Shown in pieces: positions 1 through 7,133 of a stretch of DNA of 30,343 bases (positions are counted from its first letter, which is position 1; each line of letters starts with the position of its first letter). The stretch is taken from assembly GCA_038062615.1 (NCBI GenBank), contig JBBTWV010000027.1, forward strand, positions 1 through 30,343. Reading direction: 5' to 3'. The position numbers and the translations under genes were made by a program. This DNA is from JBBTWV01 sp038062615 (GTDB lineage Bacteria; Patescibacteriota; Gracilibacteria; UBA1369; UM-FILTER-53-11). The notes beneath the pieces were generated by a model. The model was given only the letters and a program-made list of their open reading frames with translations. It ran no database searches and was not told where the DNA came from.

Positions 1-113
1 TCAGTTAGCCAAAAACAAAAAACCAATTCAACCAAATTGTTTTAACTATCCCGCCCGGGCAGAGAATTACAACATACATTCACTGTGATGAGCGCCCACC
101 GAAGCCAACAAAA

Positions 114-142
114 AAGGCCCAGCCATTTCTGGCCAGGCCCTT
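114..142 (-). terminator. Rho-independent terminator of glnA
   Basis: Read on the minus strand, a stem of about 12-13 pairs (two or three G-T wobbles) closes on a GAAA loop and runs straight into six T (plus-strand A run at 110-115). It lies 26 bases past the glnA stop codon, where a terminator is expected. I see nothing gene-like in positions 1-109. Confidence 0.85.
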
Positions 143-167
143 TGTAACTTTCCGCCGTTGTCCTGCC

Positions 168-1694
168 TTAGGCGTCAAAGTAGAGATAAAATTCGTATGG
201 ATTTGGACGGAGCCGAACAGGATCGATGTCTTTGGTTCTCTTCCAGGCAATCCAGCTATCAATAACATCCTTGGTAAATACGCCGCCCTTCAGCAGGAAT
301 GCGTGATCTTTTTCCAGCGCGTTAATGGCTTGTTCAAGCGATCCCGGCATCGTGCTGATTTTACGGAGTTCGGATTCCGGCAGGCTGAAAGTATCCGCCT
401 CCAAAGGCTGACCCGGATCAATTTTATTCTGAATGCCATCCAAACCGGCCATGAGCATGGCAGAAAATGCGAGGTAAGGATTGCATGTTGGATCCGGTGA
501 GCGGAACTCGATGCGCTTGGCAGCCGGTTTTTCGTTGAGCATTGGAATACGGCAGCAAGCGGAACGGTTACGAGCCGAGTAGACCAAGTTCACCGGTGCC
601 TCGTATCCTGGCACTAAGCGTTTGTAAGAGTTGGTGGTTGGTGCGCAAAGAGCCATTAAAGCATGGGCATGCTTTAAAAGTCCGCCAATATACCATTTGG
701 CCATTTGGGAAAGCATCGCGTAGCCTTTTTCATCATAGAAAAGCGGCTTGCTGTCGTTCCATAAACTTTGATGCGTGTGCATGCCAGAGCCGTTGTCCCC
801 AAAAAGAGGCTTGGGCATAAAGGTAGCCACTTTGTTGTGTTTACGAGCCACATTTTTGACGATGTACTTATACATGAGAAGCTGATCGGCCATGCGCGTG
901 AGCGTGTCAAAGCGCATATCAATTTCGCACTGGCCGGCCGTAGCCACTTCATGATGATGAATTTCTACGCGAATGCCGCAATCAATGAGCGTACGGCAAA
1001 TTTCGGAACGCAAATCCTGGAGCGTGTCATGCGGAGGCAGGGGGAAATATCCTTCTTTGGGACGAGTCTTATATGCCAAATTCGGCTCATGATTCTTGCC
1101 GGAGTTCCAAATGCCTTCTTCAGAATCAATATGGTAGAAGCCGGAGTACTGATTTTGGTCATAGGCGACGTGATCGAAAATGAAAAATTCAGCTTCCGGA
1201 CCCCAATAGCTAGTAGTCGCAATTTTAGTTTCTTTAAGATACGCCTCTGCCTTGCGGGCAATAAATCGAGGATCGCGGCTGTAAGGTTGGCCGGTAATGG
1301 GGTCATGCACATCGCAAATGAGCGCGAGCGTTGGCACGCTGAGCATAGGGTCCACAAATGCCGTCTCAGGATCTGGGATGAGGATCATGTCGCTTTCCTC
1401 AATGGACTGAAATCCACGGATAGAAGAGCCATCAAAGCCGTTTCCATCTACCCAAATGGAGTCAGAAATATTCTTGTAATTCATGAGCTGTTCTGTGGGC
1501 ATGGAGATGTGCTGCCACATACCCAAAAGATCCACAAAACGCAGATCAATAATGAGGATCCCGCGATCCTTAATAAGCTTTTCTACCTTTTGAATGGCCT
1601 TGGGTTCCACGTGCTTTTGGGTTCCCTTGGGCATTTCGCGCCGGAGCGGAGAAAACTTCCGCTGTGCAACGGCAATGGCCGTATCGGTTGGCAT
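168..1694 (-). CDS. glnA: Glutamine synthetase, type I-beta (GSI)
   Basis: Makes glutamine from glutamate, ammonia and ATP in the cytoplasm. The 508 residues carry the whole GSI pattern: the beta-grasp motif [11 protein letters not shown] (85-95), the metal/glutamate motif [11 protein letters not shown] (164-174), [10 protein letters not shown] (246-255), the ATP signature [12 protein letters not shown] (295-306), the NRSA glutamate loop (376-379) and RIEFRSPDP (394-402). The insert around 196-215 and the C-terminal helix match the beta subtype. The tyrosine that is adenylylated in enterobacterial GSI (in NLYDLPPEE) is Phe436 here (TFSLPESE), so that control cannot work in the usual way. The N-terminus is about 40 residues longer than usual; ATG at 1634 (residue 21) is an alternative start, and neither start has a clear Shine-Dalgarno. 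It diverges from a TrmB-family regulator. Confidence 0.97.
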   Translation of the reverse strand: MPTDTAIAVAQRKFSPLRREMPKGTQKHVEPKAIQKVEKLIKDRGILIIDLRFVDLLGMWQHISMPTEQLMNYKNISDSIWVDGNGFDGSSIRGFQSIEESDMILIPDPETAFVDPMLSVPTLALICDVHDPITGQPYSRDPRFIARKAEAYLKETKIATTSYWGPEAEFFIFDHVAYDQNQYSGFYHIDSEEGIWNSGKNHEPNLAYKTRPKEGYFPLPPHDTLQDLRSEICRTLIDCGIRVEIHHHEVATAGQCEIDMRFDTLTRMADQLLMYKYIVKNVARKHNKVATFMPKPLFGDNGSGMHTHQSLWNDSKPLFYDEKGYAMLSQMAKWYIGGLLKHAHALMALCAPTTNSYKRLVPGYEAPVNLVYSARNRSACCRIPMLNEKPAAKRIEFRSPDPTCNPYLAFSAMLMAGLDGIQNKIDPGQPLEADTFSLPESELRKISTMPGSLEQAINALEKDHAFLLKGGVFTKDVIDSWIAWKRTKDIDPVRLRPNPYEFYLYFDA

Positions 1695-1747
1695 AATGAA
1701 GAAAATTAAAAATTAAAAGTTCATGAAAAGTTAATGAATACATCCCA

Positions 1748-1776
1748 TTACTAATGAGAAATCTCATGCCCCACAA
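1748..1776 (-). promoter_or_regulatory. Possible glnA promoter with inverted repeat in the spacer
   Basis: On the minus strand, TTGTGG (1771-1776) and TAGTAA (1748-1753) are 17 bp apart. The spacer holds an inverted repeat, ATGAGA-AA-TCTCAT (1754-1767). The hexamers are weak matches, but a symmetric site between -35 and -10 is a classic operator position, and the divergent neighbour is a DNA-binding regulator. Binding is inferred only from this layout. Confidence 0.3.
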
Positions 1777-1841
1777 GAAGTTTTTTTGGGTGACAACAAG
1801 GCTGTCGCCAATAGGAACAAACCTAAAAAAATCCTTACTTC

Positions 1842-1870
1842 TTGCCCTCCACCGCTGGTTTGGCTAGAAT
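1842..1870 (+). promoter_or_regulatory. Promoter of the TrmB-family regulator gene
   Basis: TTGCCC (1842-1847), a 17-bp spacer and TAGAAT (1865-1870). The predicted start site near 1877 leaves a leader of about 29 nt before the ATG at 1906. This supports the ATG over the in-frame TTG at 1786, which lies upstream of the promoter. Confidence 0.6.
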
Positions 1871-1905
1871 GTTGTCGGACTTTTCTACAACAAAACTACT
1901 GTTGC

Positions 1906-2640
1906 ATGAATCTTGTTTCGGTGGTCAAAAATATCGGGCTTGGCGATAAGGAAGCAAAAGTTTATTTAGCCTGCTTAGAGCTGGGCTCCACCGGCGTGGC
2001 AGAAATTGCACGACGGGCACGTATTAACCGCGTAACGGCTTATGACATTCTGGAAAAGCTCATGCACAAGGGAATGGTGAATACGTTCCAAAAAAAAGGA
2101 ACGCGTTTTTATGACGCCACCGACCCACAAGTGGTGGCCGCGGAAGTGAAACGCAAGGCAGGCAATTTTAAAAAAGCCATACCGGATTTTAAACGTCTGC
2201 GTGGCGAGGCCATTCATCCTCGTATTCGGTATTTTGAGGGTTTAGACGGTATTAAAGCCATTTATGAAGACACCCTCGCCAGCAAAACAGAGATTCTTAA
2301 CTACTCCAACTCGCGGGAAATCCGCAATCACTGGCCGGAGTATGACGAAGAATATGTGGCACAGCGCGTGAAGCACAAAGTGTATTTGCGCGGCATCTCT
2401 CCTATGGATGAACACGGCAAATGGGTTAAGGAACATGACAAAGCAAGTTACCGCGAAATTCGCCTGGTGCCTTCCAAAGAGTTTACCTTCACCAACGAAA
2501 TTAATATTTATGACGACAAGGTGGCGATTATTTCGTATACCGACGTGCCGCTCATCGGCATGATTATTGAGTCACTGGAAATCGCCAATACGCAAAGAGA
2601 CATCTTTAAAATGGCGTGGGAGTTTGCCGGGAAATATTAA
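1906..2640 (+). CDS. TrmB-family transcriptional regulator
   Basis: A 244-residue DNA-binding protein. Residues 8-75 form the winged helix-turn-helix typical of the TrmB family (IGLGDKEAKVYLACLELG, then a recognition helix in RINRVTAYDILEKL, then a wing ending KGTRFYD). The remaining two thirds resemble the effector/dimerisation part of short TrmB-like proteins common in CPR bacteria and archaea. Archaeal TrmB proteins sense sugars, but the ligand here cannot be read from the sequence. The reading frame stays open up to a TTG at 1786, but that extension (rich in Pro and Cys) is unlike the family and would precede the promoter. The gene diverges from glnA, a candidate target. Its stop overlaps that of the convergent downstream gene. 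Confidence 0.85.
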   Translation: MNLVSVVKNIGLGDKEAKVYLACLELGSTGVAEIARRARINRVTAYDILEKLMHKGMVNTFQKKGTRFYDATDPQVVAAEVKRKAGNFKKAIPDFKRLRGEAIHPRIRYFEGLDGIKAIYEDTLASKTEILNYSNSREIRNHWPEYDEEYVAQRVKHKVYLRGISPMDEHGKWVKEHDKASYREIRLVPSKEFTFTNEINIYDDKVAIISYTDVPLIGMIIESLEIANTQRDIFKMAWEFAGKY

Positions 2641-3149
2641 AGTTTTCTGCCGTAGGCCGGATAGGCGATTTTTTCCGTACAGTATTTGGCCAAGTCATCA
2701 TGTTGATGGCCGAGAAAACCAATTTCTTGTTTGTTTTCTTCAGTCCGTTTAAGAAAGCCATCTATGACACTCAAGATGTTATCCATTTTTTTGGTAAGCC
2801 GCTCTTCTGAAGCGGTGATGGCCTTATCGGTATAGAGAGCATGGATGGACTGGGCTGCCTGAAACCAGCCGCCCATGACCTTGAATCTGTTATCGATATC
2901 TTCAAATCTCGCATCAACTTTCTTAAACTTCGCATCAATTTCCCTGAATCTTAAATCCATGGCATCAAATCTCATATCAATCTTCTTAAACCTTAGATCG
3001 ATCGCATCAAACCTGGCATCCATTTCCTCAAATCTGGCATCGATCTTTTCAAACTTTTTATCAATCCCTTTAGTAAATTGATAAAAGACTCTTTCCAATT
3101 GTGATAGCGTTACTGGCATGTTTCCATGCGTTTTTTTCTGCTTCTTCAT
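2637..3149 (-). CDS. Heptad-repeat coiled-coil protein, unknown function
   Basis: A 170-residue protein with no recognised family. Residues 33-89 are an almost perfect heptad array: nine Phe residues (33, 40, 47, 54, 61, 68, 75, 82, 89) exactly seven apart, each followed by the pattern xx(I/M/V)Dx(R/K). That gives Phe at a and Ile/Met at d, an uninterrupted coiled coil of about eight turns, encoded by diverged 21-bp tandem repeats. The C-terminal part (115-160) is again amphipathic helix (TKKMDNILSVIDGFLKRTEE). There is no signal peptide or membrane segment, so it is probably cytoplasmic and oligomeric. ATG at 3119 (residue 11) is an alternative start. The last bases overlap the stop of the convergent regulator. 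Confidence 0.8.
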   Translation of the reverse strand: MKKQKKTHGNMPVTLSQLERVFYQFTKGIDKKFEKIDARFEEMDARFDAIDLRFKKIDMRFDAMDLRFREIDAKFKKVDARFEDIDNRFKVMGGWFQAAQSIHALYTDKAITASEERLTKKMDNILSVIDGFLKRTEENKQEIGFLGHQHDDLAKYCTEKIAYPAYGRKL

Positions 3150-3179
3150 AAAACACGCTTAAGTAATATCGGGCTTTTT

Positions 3180-3208
3180 AAAATATTCCAAGAAAAATCA
3201 AAAGGCAA
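3180..3208 (-). promoter_or_regulatory. Candidate promoter of the coiled-coil gene
   Basis: On the minus strand TTGCCT (3203-3208), a 17-bp spacer and TATTTT (3180-3185), with the ATG about 24 nt past the predicted start site. The -35 is the same TTGCCY form seen at several other genes here. Confidence 0.45.
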
Positions 3209-3261
3209 AGAAACGGGAAATTTTCAGTTGCGAATTTATGAACCGGGATTTGTAGTATTTT

Positions 3262-3876
3262 TTAGTACCACCGGTAAGCACATCCATACACTCCCTCGAT
3301 ATACATTTGTGTAGCGGCGGCAATTTCTTTCGGGCCAACTTCTCTACCCGCAATTTCCATGTAAGCACAAACGGCCTGTGGCCCATAAACATGAAGTTCC
3401 CTTCCTTCTCCAGTACCGGCTTGAATAAGCCGAACAGAATCAGGTTGAGAACCCATGGCCAATCCATTGGGAGATAGAATATAAAGATCCTCTACTTTTT
3501 TGGCTGGAACATCAAACTGAGCTCTTCCTAATTGTGGAGTCCATCCTGCCTTTGGAGGAATCATTCCGGAGGCTATGGCTACCACCCTACGATTTTTCCA
3601 TTCATCCGCTAACAGTTGCGAGCCTATATAATCCCCACGATGACGAACCGTAATATTAACACTCTGCATCCCAAAGCCCTGTGTATTCCGAAGATCCGGC
3701 TTCAGATGATACTGGTGGCTTGATGTCAATTGTAATTCTCTAAAATATGCTTCAAGCCAAGAGGCTAAAGCTAGGCGAGTTGCCTCATCTTTAAAAAGCC
3801 GCTGGGCATTTGGATGGAGTTGATTTGCACCAAAATCAATAACATTTTGTGCCCATTGGTTTTCAAGATTTGCCAT
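3262..3876 (-). CDS. Hypothetical protein, paralogue of the upstream gene
   Basis: 204 residues, no recognised family, no signal peptide or membrane helix. It is a diverged tandem paralogue of the gene at 3909-4520. Shared blocks come in the same order: WLEAYFRELQLTSSH against WLRCYFAELELTAKH, ILSPNGL against VLSPGGL, and the C-terminal MYIEGVY against LYVDGVY. Both begin with an acidic/amphipathic helix and have a mixed beta-rich middle. The ATG at 3874-3876 is the only reasonable start, without a Shine-Dalgarno. It lies 32 bases after its paralogue and may share a transcript with gatCA. No function can be assigned. Confidence 0.75.
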   Translation of the reverse strand: MANLENQWAQNVIDFGANQLHPNAQRLFKDEATRLALASWLEAYFRELQLTSSHQYHLKPDLRNTQGFGMQSVNITVRHRGDYIGSQLLADEWKNRRVVAIASGMIPPKAGWTPQLGRAQFDVPAKKVEDLYILSPNGLAMGSQPDSVRLIQAGTGEGRELHVYGPQAVCAYMEIAGREVGPKEIAAATQMYIEGVYGCAYRWY

Positions 3877-3917
3877 AAAATGTAAGTTTAAGAATTAAAA
3901 ATGTAAGTTTAAGAATT
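3877..3917. repeat. Two-copy tandem repeat, 21-bp period
   Basis: The 20-base unit AAAATGTAAGTTTAAGAATT occurs exactly at 3877-3896 and 3898-3917. The second copy contains the stop codon of the 203-residue gene; the first fills the gap to its paralogue. It looks like a recent slippage duplication. Confidence 0.9.
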
Positions 3918-4520
3918 AACTCTTAATCCTTCCCGAACGTAGACACCGTCCACATAGAGATCTGGAGCTTGTTCTGCTTCACCAACTTCCATGGGACAAA
4001 CTTGCATCCCGCCATTCAAATGCATGTACAACCGCATAGCTTTATCACCAGGAATAATGAGTTTTTTATCAGGCATATGCCGAGCAATTGGTCCTTCTGT
4101 GTTTTCGTCTATACACAATCCGCCGGGTGATAATACGGTAACTTGAGCAAAGCGGCCTTCTGGATCACCATGCACCGCTTTAAAAAGAGTTTTTTTTAAT
4201 GGGTGCTTTTTGAAATTTCTACCAGGTGCAACCACAGCAATATTCGGACTTGATGTACGGCTGCCACTTAGTAATGGGACCATTGAGCCATTTACTACGT
4301 CCAGTTGGACTGTCCGTAATCCTTCCAGAAAACTTGCTGGCATAACATTAGGAACAAAGTCATGTTTAGCCGTTAATTCCAATTCAGCAAAATAACATCT
4401 AAGCCACTCGGTTACGGCGTTTCTTGCTTCATCAAAGGCAGTGTTCCCTCTGCCATTGAGATCCTCACGATCAATAAGACATTCTAATGCTCGCTCAACA
4501 AATCCTTGCTCAATCGTCAT
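3909..4520 (-). CDS. Hypothetical protein, paralogue of the downstream gene
   Basis: 203 residues, of unknown function, and the partner of the gene at 3262-3876 (same length, same block order). Conserved features are a helical N-terminus (EARNAVTEWLRCYFAELEL), a central segment with VAVVAPGRNFKKHP, the VLSPGGL block and the C-terminal LYVDGVYVREG. The frame is open to a TTG at 4568, but the ATG at 4518-4520 gives a length and N-terminus equal to the paralogue, so I chose it. It follows gatA by 54 bases on the same strand. That gap holds a weak promoter-like pair (TTGTTG, 17 bp, TACAAA), so it may be transcribed with gatA or alone. Confidence 0.75.
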   Translation of the reverse strand: MTIEQGFVERALECLIDREDLNGRGNTAFDEARNAVTEWLRCYFAELELTAKHDFVPNVMPASFLEGLRTVQLDVVNGSMVPLLSGSRTSSPNIAVVAPGRNFKKHPLKKTLFKAVHGDPEGRFAQVTVLSPGGLCIDENTEGPIARHMPDKKLIIPGDKAMRLYMHLNGGMQVCPMEVGEAEQAPDLYVDGVYVREGLRVNS

Positions 4521-4574
4521 AACAAAAATTAAGGGGATATTTGTATCATGATTTTTCCTCTTCAACAAGCGATT

Positions 4575-6146
4575 TTAGAGTTTTGGTTTCTTCTTGTGCC
4601 AGTCGGTAGCCTTCTGGAAGGCTGAGCCAACTTTGAGCAATGTCGGCTCGCCAAACTGCGGTCCAATAATCTGCATCCCAATAGGTAGGACTTTTTTTGT
4701 AAGCTCAGCATCGCTTGGACTGGCAGAGCCAGATCCTCGCTCGCTTCGCGCTCGCGCCGTGCGCTCGCCGCTAGAAAATCCACACGGAACCGCCAATGCC
4801 GGCACGCCTGCAATATTTATAGAAACCGTAAATACATCTTCCAAATACATCTTTACGGGATCAGCGGTATTTTGCCCCACTTTAAAGGCAGGCGTGGGAG
4901 TGGTGGGCGTAATAATGACATCCACATCTTCAAACGCTTTTTCAAAATCCTGTTTTACCAGTGTGCGCACTTTTTGAGCCTTCAAATAATACGCATCATA
5001 ATAACCGGCGCTCAGCACATACGTTCCAATCATGATGCGGCGTTTTACCTCATCGCCAAAACCTTCGCCGCGAGACCTTAAATAATATTCCATTAACTCA
5101 TCGCCCGCCTTTCTTGATTCTTGCTTCTTGCTTCTTGATTCTTTCAAAGGCCCCGGACCATAACGAATTCCGTCATACCGCGCCATATTGGCACTTACTT
5201 CTGAAGGACAGATGATGTAATACACGGCCAGTCCGTATTTTGTATGCGGCAGACTTATTTCTTTCACCTCCGCACCCAACTTTTTAAGCTCCTCTAACGC
5301 TGTACGAACGGCTTTTTCCACTTCTGGATCCATGCCTGGGATAAAATATTCTTTTGGCAGACCAATTTTCATTCCTTTTAAATCTTTGGCATCAAGCCCT
5401 TCTAAATAATTTGGAACCGCTACTTGCGGCGTTGTGGAGTCATACGCATCTGCACCGGCAATTTCATTCATAATGAGCGCGATATCTTGGACGTCCTTGG
5501 CAATTGGCCCAACGGTATCCAACGAGGAAGCCATGGAGATAACCCCAAAGCGCGAAACACGACCATAGGTAACCTTAAGTCCGGTGAGACCGCAGAATGC
5601 TGAGGGCTGGCGAATGGAACCGCCGGTATCGGTGCCAAGCGCGTAAATGCACTCATCGGCGGCAACGGCGGCCGCACTTCCACCCGAAGAACCTCCCGCA
5701 ACCCTCTCTAAATCCCAAGGATTCCGCGTCACACCAAAACAAGAAGTTTCCGTGGAGCCACCGCACGTAAACTCATCGGTATTCGTTTTGCCAAGTAACA
5801 CCATACCCGCTGACTTTAATTTTTTAACCGTGGTGGCGTCGTATGGCGGAACAAAATTTTTGAGAATATTAGAACAAGCCGTGGTGCGCACTCCCGACGT
5901 GCAAAAAACATCCTTGAGGGCCATTGGGATACCGCAAAGGGGGCTTGATTCTTGACTCCTGATTCTTGATTCCAGCTCACGGGCTTGCTGTAAAGCCAAT
6001 TCTCCCGTTACCAAAGTATACGACTTTAGTTTCGGCTCCAATTTTTTGATTCGTTCCAAGCAGTATGCCGTCAGTTCTACCGCAGAAAACTTCTTGGCAC
6101 GCAAACCTTCCGCGGCTTCATGAATCGTGAGTGAGGCAAGTGACAT
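4575..6146 (-). CDS. gatA: Glutamyl-tRNA(Gln)/Asp-tRNA(Asn) amidotransferase subunit A
   Basis: The glutaminase subunit of GatCAB: it frees ammonia from glutamine, which GatB uses to convert misacylated Glu-tRNA(Gln) or Asp-tRNA(Asn). 523 residues against about 480-490 usual. The amidase Ser-cisSer-Lys triad is visible: Lys78 in GIPMALKD, Ser153 in GGSSGGS and Ser177 in DTGGSIRQP. The excess length is two in-frame inserts of repeat-like DNA. One is a Lys/Ser/Arg stretch (ESRSKKQESRK) encoded near 5110-5145 by iterated AAGAATC/AAGAAGC units. The other, encoded at about 4695-4775 between LAVPCGF and LPIGMQIIG, carries GERTARARSERGSGSASPS. Both fall in loops of the known fold, so the enzyme should still be active. 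gatC lies 2 bases upstream; gatB is not in the window. Confidence 0.96.
   Translation of the reverse strand: MSLASLTIHEAAEGLRAKKFSAVELTAYCLERIKKLEPKLKSYTLVTGELALQQARELESRIRSQESSPLCGIPMALKDVFCTSGVRTTACSNILKNFVPPYDATTVKKLKSAGMVLLGKTNTDEFTCGGSTETSCFGVTRNPWDLERVAGGSSGGSAAAVAADECIYALGTDTGGSIRQPSAFCGLTGLKVTYGRVSRFGVISMASSLDTVGPIAKDVQDIALIMNEIAGADAYDSTTPQVAVPNYLEGLDAKDLKGMKIGLPKEYFIPGMDPEVEKAVRTALEELKKLGAEVKEISLPHTKYGLAVYYIICPSEVSANMARYDGIRYGPGPLKESRSKKQESRKAGDELMEYYLRSRGEGFGDEVKRRIMIGTYVLSAGYYDAYYLKAQKVRTLVKQDFEKAFEDVDVIITPTTPTPAFKVGQNTADPVKMYLEDVFTVSINIAGVPALAVPCGFSSGERTARARSERGSGSASPSDAELTKKVLPIGMQIIGPQFGEPTLLKVGSAFQKATDWHKKKPKL
4745..4768. repeat. Dispersed GC-rich repeat, copy inside gatA
   Basis: These 24 bases are identical to 26510-26533 in the dnaA leader. 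Here they are translated (minus strand) as part of an Arg/Ser-rich insert in GatA that the family normally lacks. The sequence is alternating GC/CG and partly self-complementary (GCGCTCGCGCC). Confidence 0.85.
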
Positions 6147-6148
6147 AT

Positions 6149-6454
6149 TTAAAAAACGCTTTTAACTTTTATCTGCCGTTCGACTTTAAGCAGTGGTGAG
6201 CAGTCCAAAAGGGCATCCGCATCGGCCAACGATTTTGCAGAACCTGGTGATGCTACTTCATCTGCACGCATCACATTCGTAAGCCCCGTAACCTGCGCCG
6301 TCGGTTGAATCCCATCCGTTTTTACCTCATTGAGAAGCTCAACATAATCCAAAATACCCGAAAGCTGAGTCTGAAACTTCTCAATCTCAGCTTCACTCAG
6401 ACCCAATCTCGCCAACATCGCCACATGCTCTACCTGTTGTTTGGTAAGCTTCAT
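6149..6454 (-). CDS. gatC: Glutamyl-tRNA(Gln)/Asp-tRNA(Asn) amidotransferase subunit C
   Basis: A 101-residue belt protein that wraps GatA and holds it to GatB. It has the family's N-terminal helix (TKQQVEHVAMLARLGLSEAE) and ILDYVELLNEVKTDGIQPT, the alpha-helical part and linker typical of GatC, followed by the MRADEV segment. Length is normal. The stop is 2 bases before the gatA ATG, so the two are surely one transcript. The toxin gene ends 41 bases upstream on the same strand, with no terminator in between, so part of gatCA expression could come from the toxin-antitoxin promoter. Confidence 0.95.
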   Translation of the reverse strand: MKLTKQQVEHVAMLARLGLSEAEIEKFQTQLSGILDYVELLNEVKTDGIQPTAQVTGLTNVMRADEVASPGSAKSLADADALLDCSPLLKVERQIKVKSVF

Positions 6455-6495
6455 GCGGCAAGTCTAACAGATTCTTTGATTAACGAAAAATAAGG

Positions 6496-6777
6496 CTATT
6501 CATATACCTCTCGCCGATGTCCGACCTTGAGAATCACTAAAATAACATATACGGTTTCACCGTTCTTCTGAGCGTGCGGTTCCACAATAATTCGATAATC
6601 GCCGATGCGAAAACGAAATTGATGTTCTCTCCCCGTAAGTTTTTTGGCAAAAGAAAGCGGATTTTTGGCCTTCTCAAAAAAACAAAGTTTCGCAAAAATG
6701 CGCTGGCGCAGAGGTTTAGCAAGGGTAGCGAACTCATCTTCGGCTTTTCTGGAGAATTGAAACTGGAAGATTTTCAT
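6496..6777 (-). CDS. RelE/ParE-family toxin
   Basis: A 93-residue basic protein with the small alpha/beta fold pattern of RelE/ParE toxins: FQFSRKAEDEFATLAKPLRQRI at the N-terminus, the core strand HQFRFRIGDYRIIVE (about residues 52-66), and the C-terminal VGHRREVY motif. RelE members cut mRNA on the ribosome and ParE members poison gyrase; the R-x-R-x-GDYR core fits either, with the C-terminal GHRREVY commoner in RelE-like proteins. It lies 4 bases after the antitoxin gene, the normal order for a type II module. Confidence 0.88.
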   Translation of the reverse strand: MKIFQFQFSRKAEDEFATLAKPLRQRIFAKLCFFEKAKNPLSFAKKLTGREHQFRFRIGDYRIIVEPHAQKNGETVYVILVILKVGHRREVYE

Positions 6778-6781
6778 GATG

Positions 6782-7018
6782 CTATTTCAAGCGGTATTTT
6801 TTCTTCATCTTGCTCAGCGTAAGGCCTCCGTTTTTTTCCCAATCATCCGCGGCATTATCAAGTTCAGCTAAAAATTCCTCACGAGTTTGAAGCGGCTTCA
6901 AGACAATCTTTCCATCCTCAATGACACAAATAAAATGCTTCTGCTGAATTTGGTTGCGAATCTGCTGAGGGATAGTGAGTTGGCCCCTGTCGGAGAGCGA
7001 AAGAATAGAAATGTCCAT
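6782..7018 (-). CDS. AbrB/MazE-type antitoxin
   Basis: 78 residues. The N-terminal half is a swapped-hairpin AbrB DNA-binding domain (SLSDRGQLTIPQQIRNQI, then FICVIEDGKIVLKPL). The C-terminal half (EEFLAELDNAADDWEKNGGLTLSKMKKKYRLK) is the flexible toxin-binding tail. It should neutralise the toxin encoded 4 bases downstream and repress its own promoter. An in-frame TTG at 7027 exists, but the ATG at 7016-7018 fits the domain start and the promoter. An AbrB-type antitoxin with a RelE-type toxin is a known, less common pairing. Confidence 0.87.
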   Translation of the reverse strand: MDISILSLSDRGQLTIPQQIRNQIQQKHFICVIEDGKIVLKPLQTREEFLAELDNAADDWEKNGGLTLSKMKKKYRLK

Positions 7019-7045
7019 ATACAGCAAATATGTAATACTGAAAAT

Positions 7046-7074
7046 ATGATAATCTGCTTATCCCAGAAAGTCAA
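7046..7074 (-). promoter_or_regulatory. Promoter of the toxin-antitoxin operon
   Basis: On the minus strand TTGACT (7069-7074), a 17-bp spacer and TATCAT (7046-7051). The start site would be near 7040, giving a leader of about 21 nt. The -35 faces back-to-back with a TTGACA on the other strand (7081-7086), so the two promoters are divergent and could share one repressor. Confidence 0.65.
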
Positions 7075-7080
7075 GGAAGA

Positions 7081-7108
7081 TTGACATGAGCCACAAATGA
7101 TATGTGAT
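7081..7108 (+). promoter_or_regulatory. Candidate promoter of the lipoprotein-ftsX-recO operon
   Basis: A consensus TTGACA (7081-7086) with TGTGAT (7103-7108) 16 bp downstream. The -10 is weak, but the location is right: the ATG at 7134 would be about 19 nt into the mRNA. Confidence 0.4.
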
Positions 7109-7133
7109 GCGAAGTCCTTTAAATTGCTCATTT

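Noticed and set aside
80..268. A 62-codon frame at the left end of the window
   Set aside because: It lies over the glnA terminator and the 3' end of glnA, with no coding features.
768..1709. A 313-codon open frame antisense to glnA
   Set aside because: It is the mirror of a strongly conserved gene, has no promoter or ribosome site and reads as low-complexity shadow protein. The same applies to long antisense frames at 13023-13688, 15315-15773, 17572-18210 and 20092-20622.
2880..3081. Regular 21-bp repeats that could suggest a CRISPR or minisatellite array
   Set aside because: There are no unique spacers, and the period equals seven codons of an open heptad-repeat protein.
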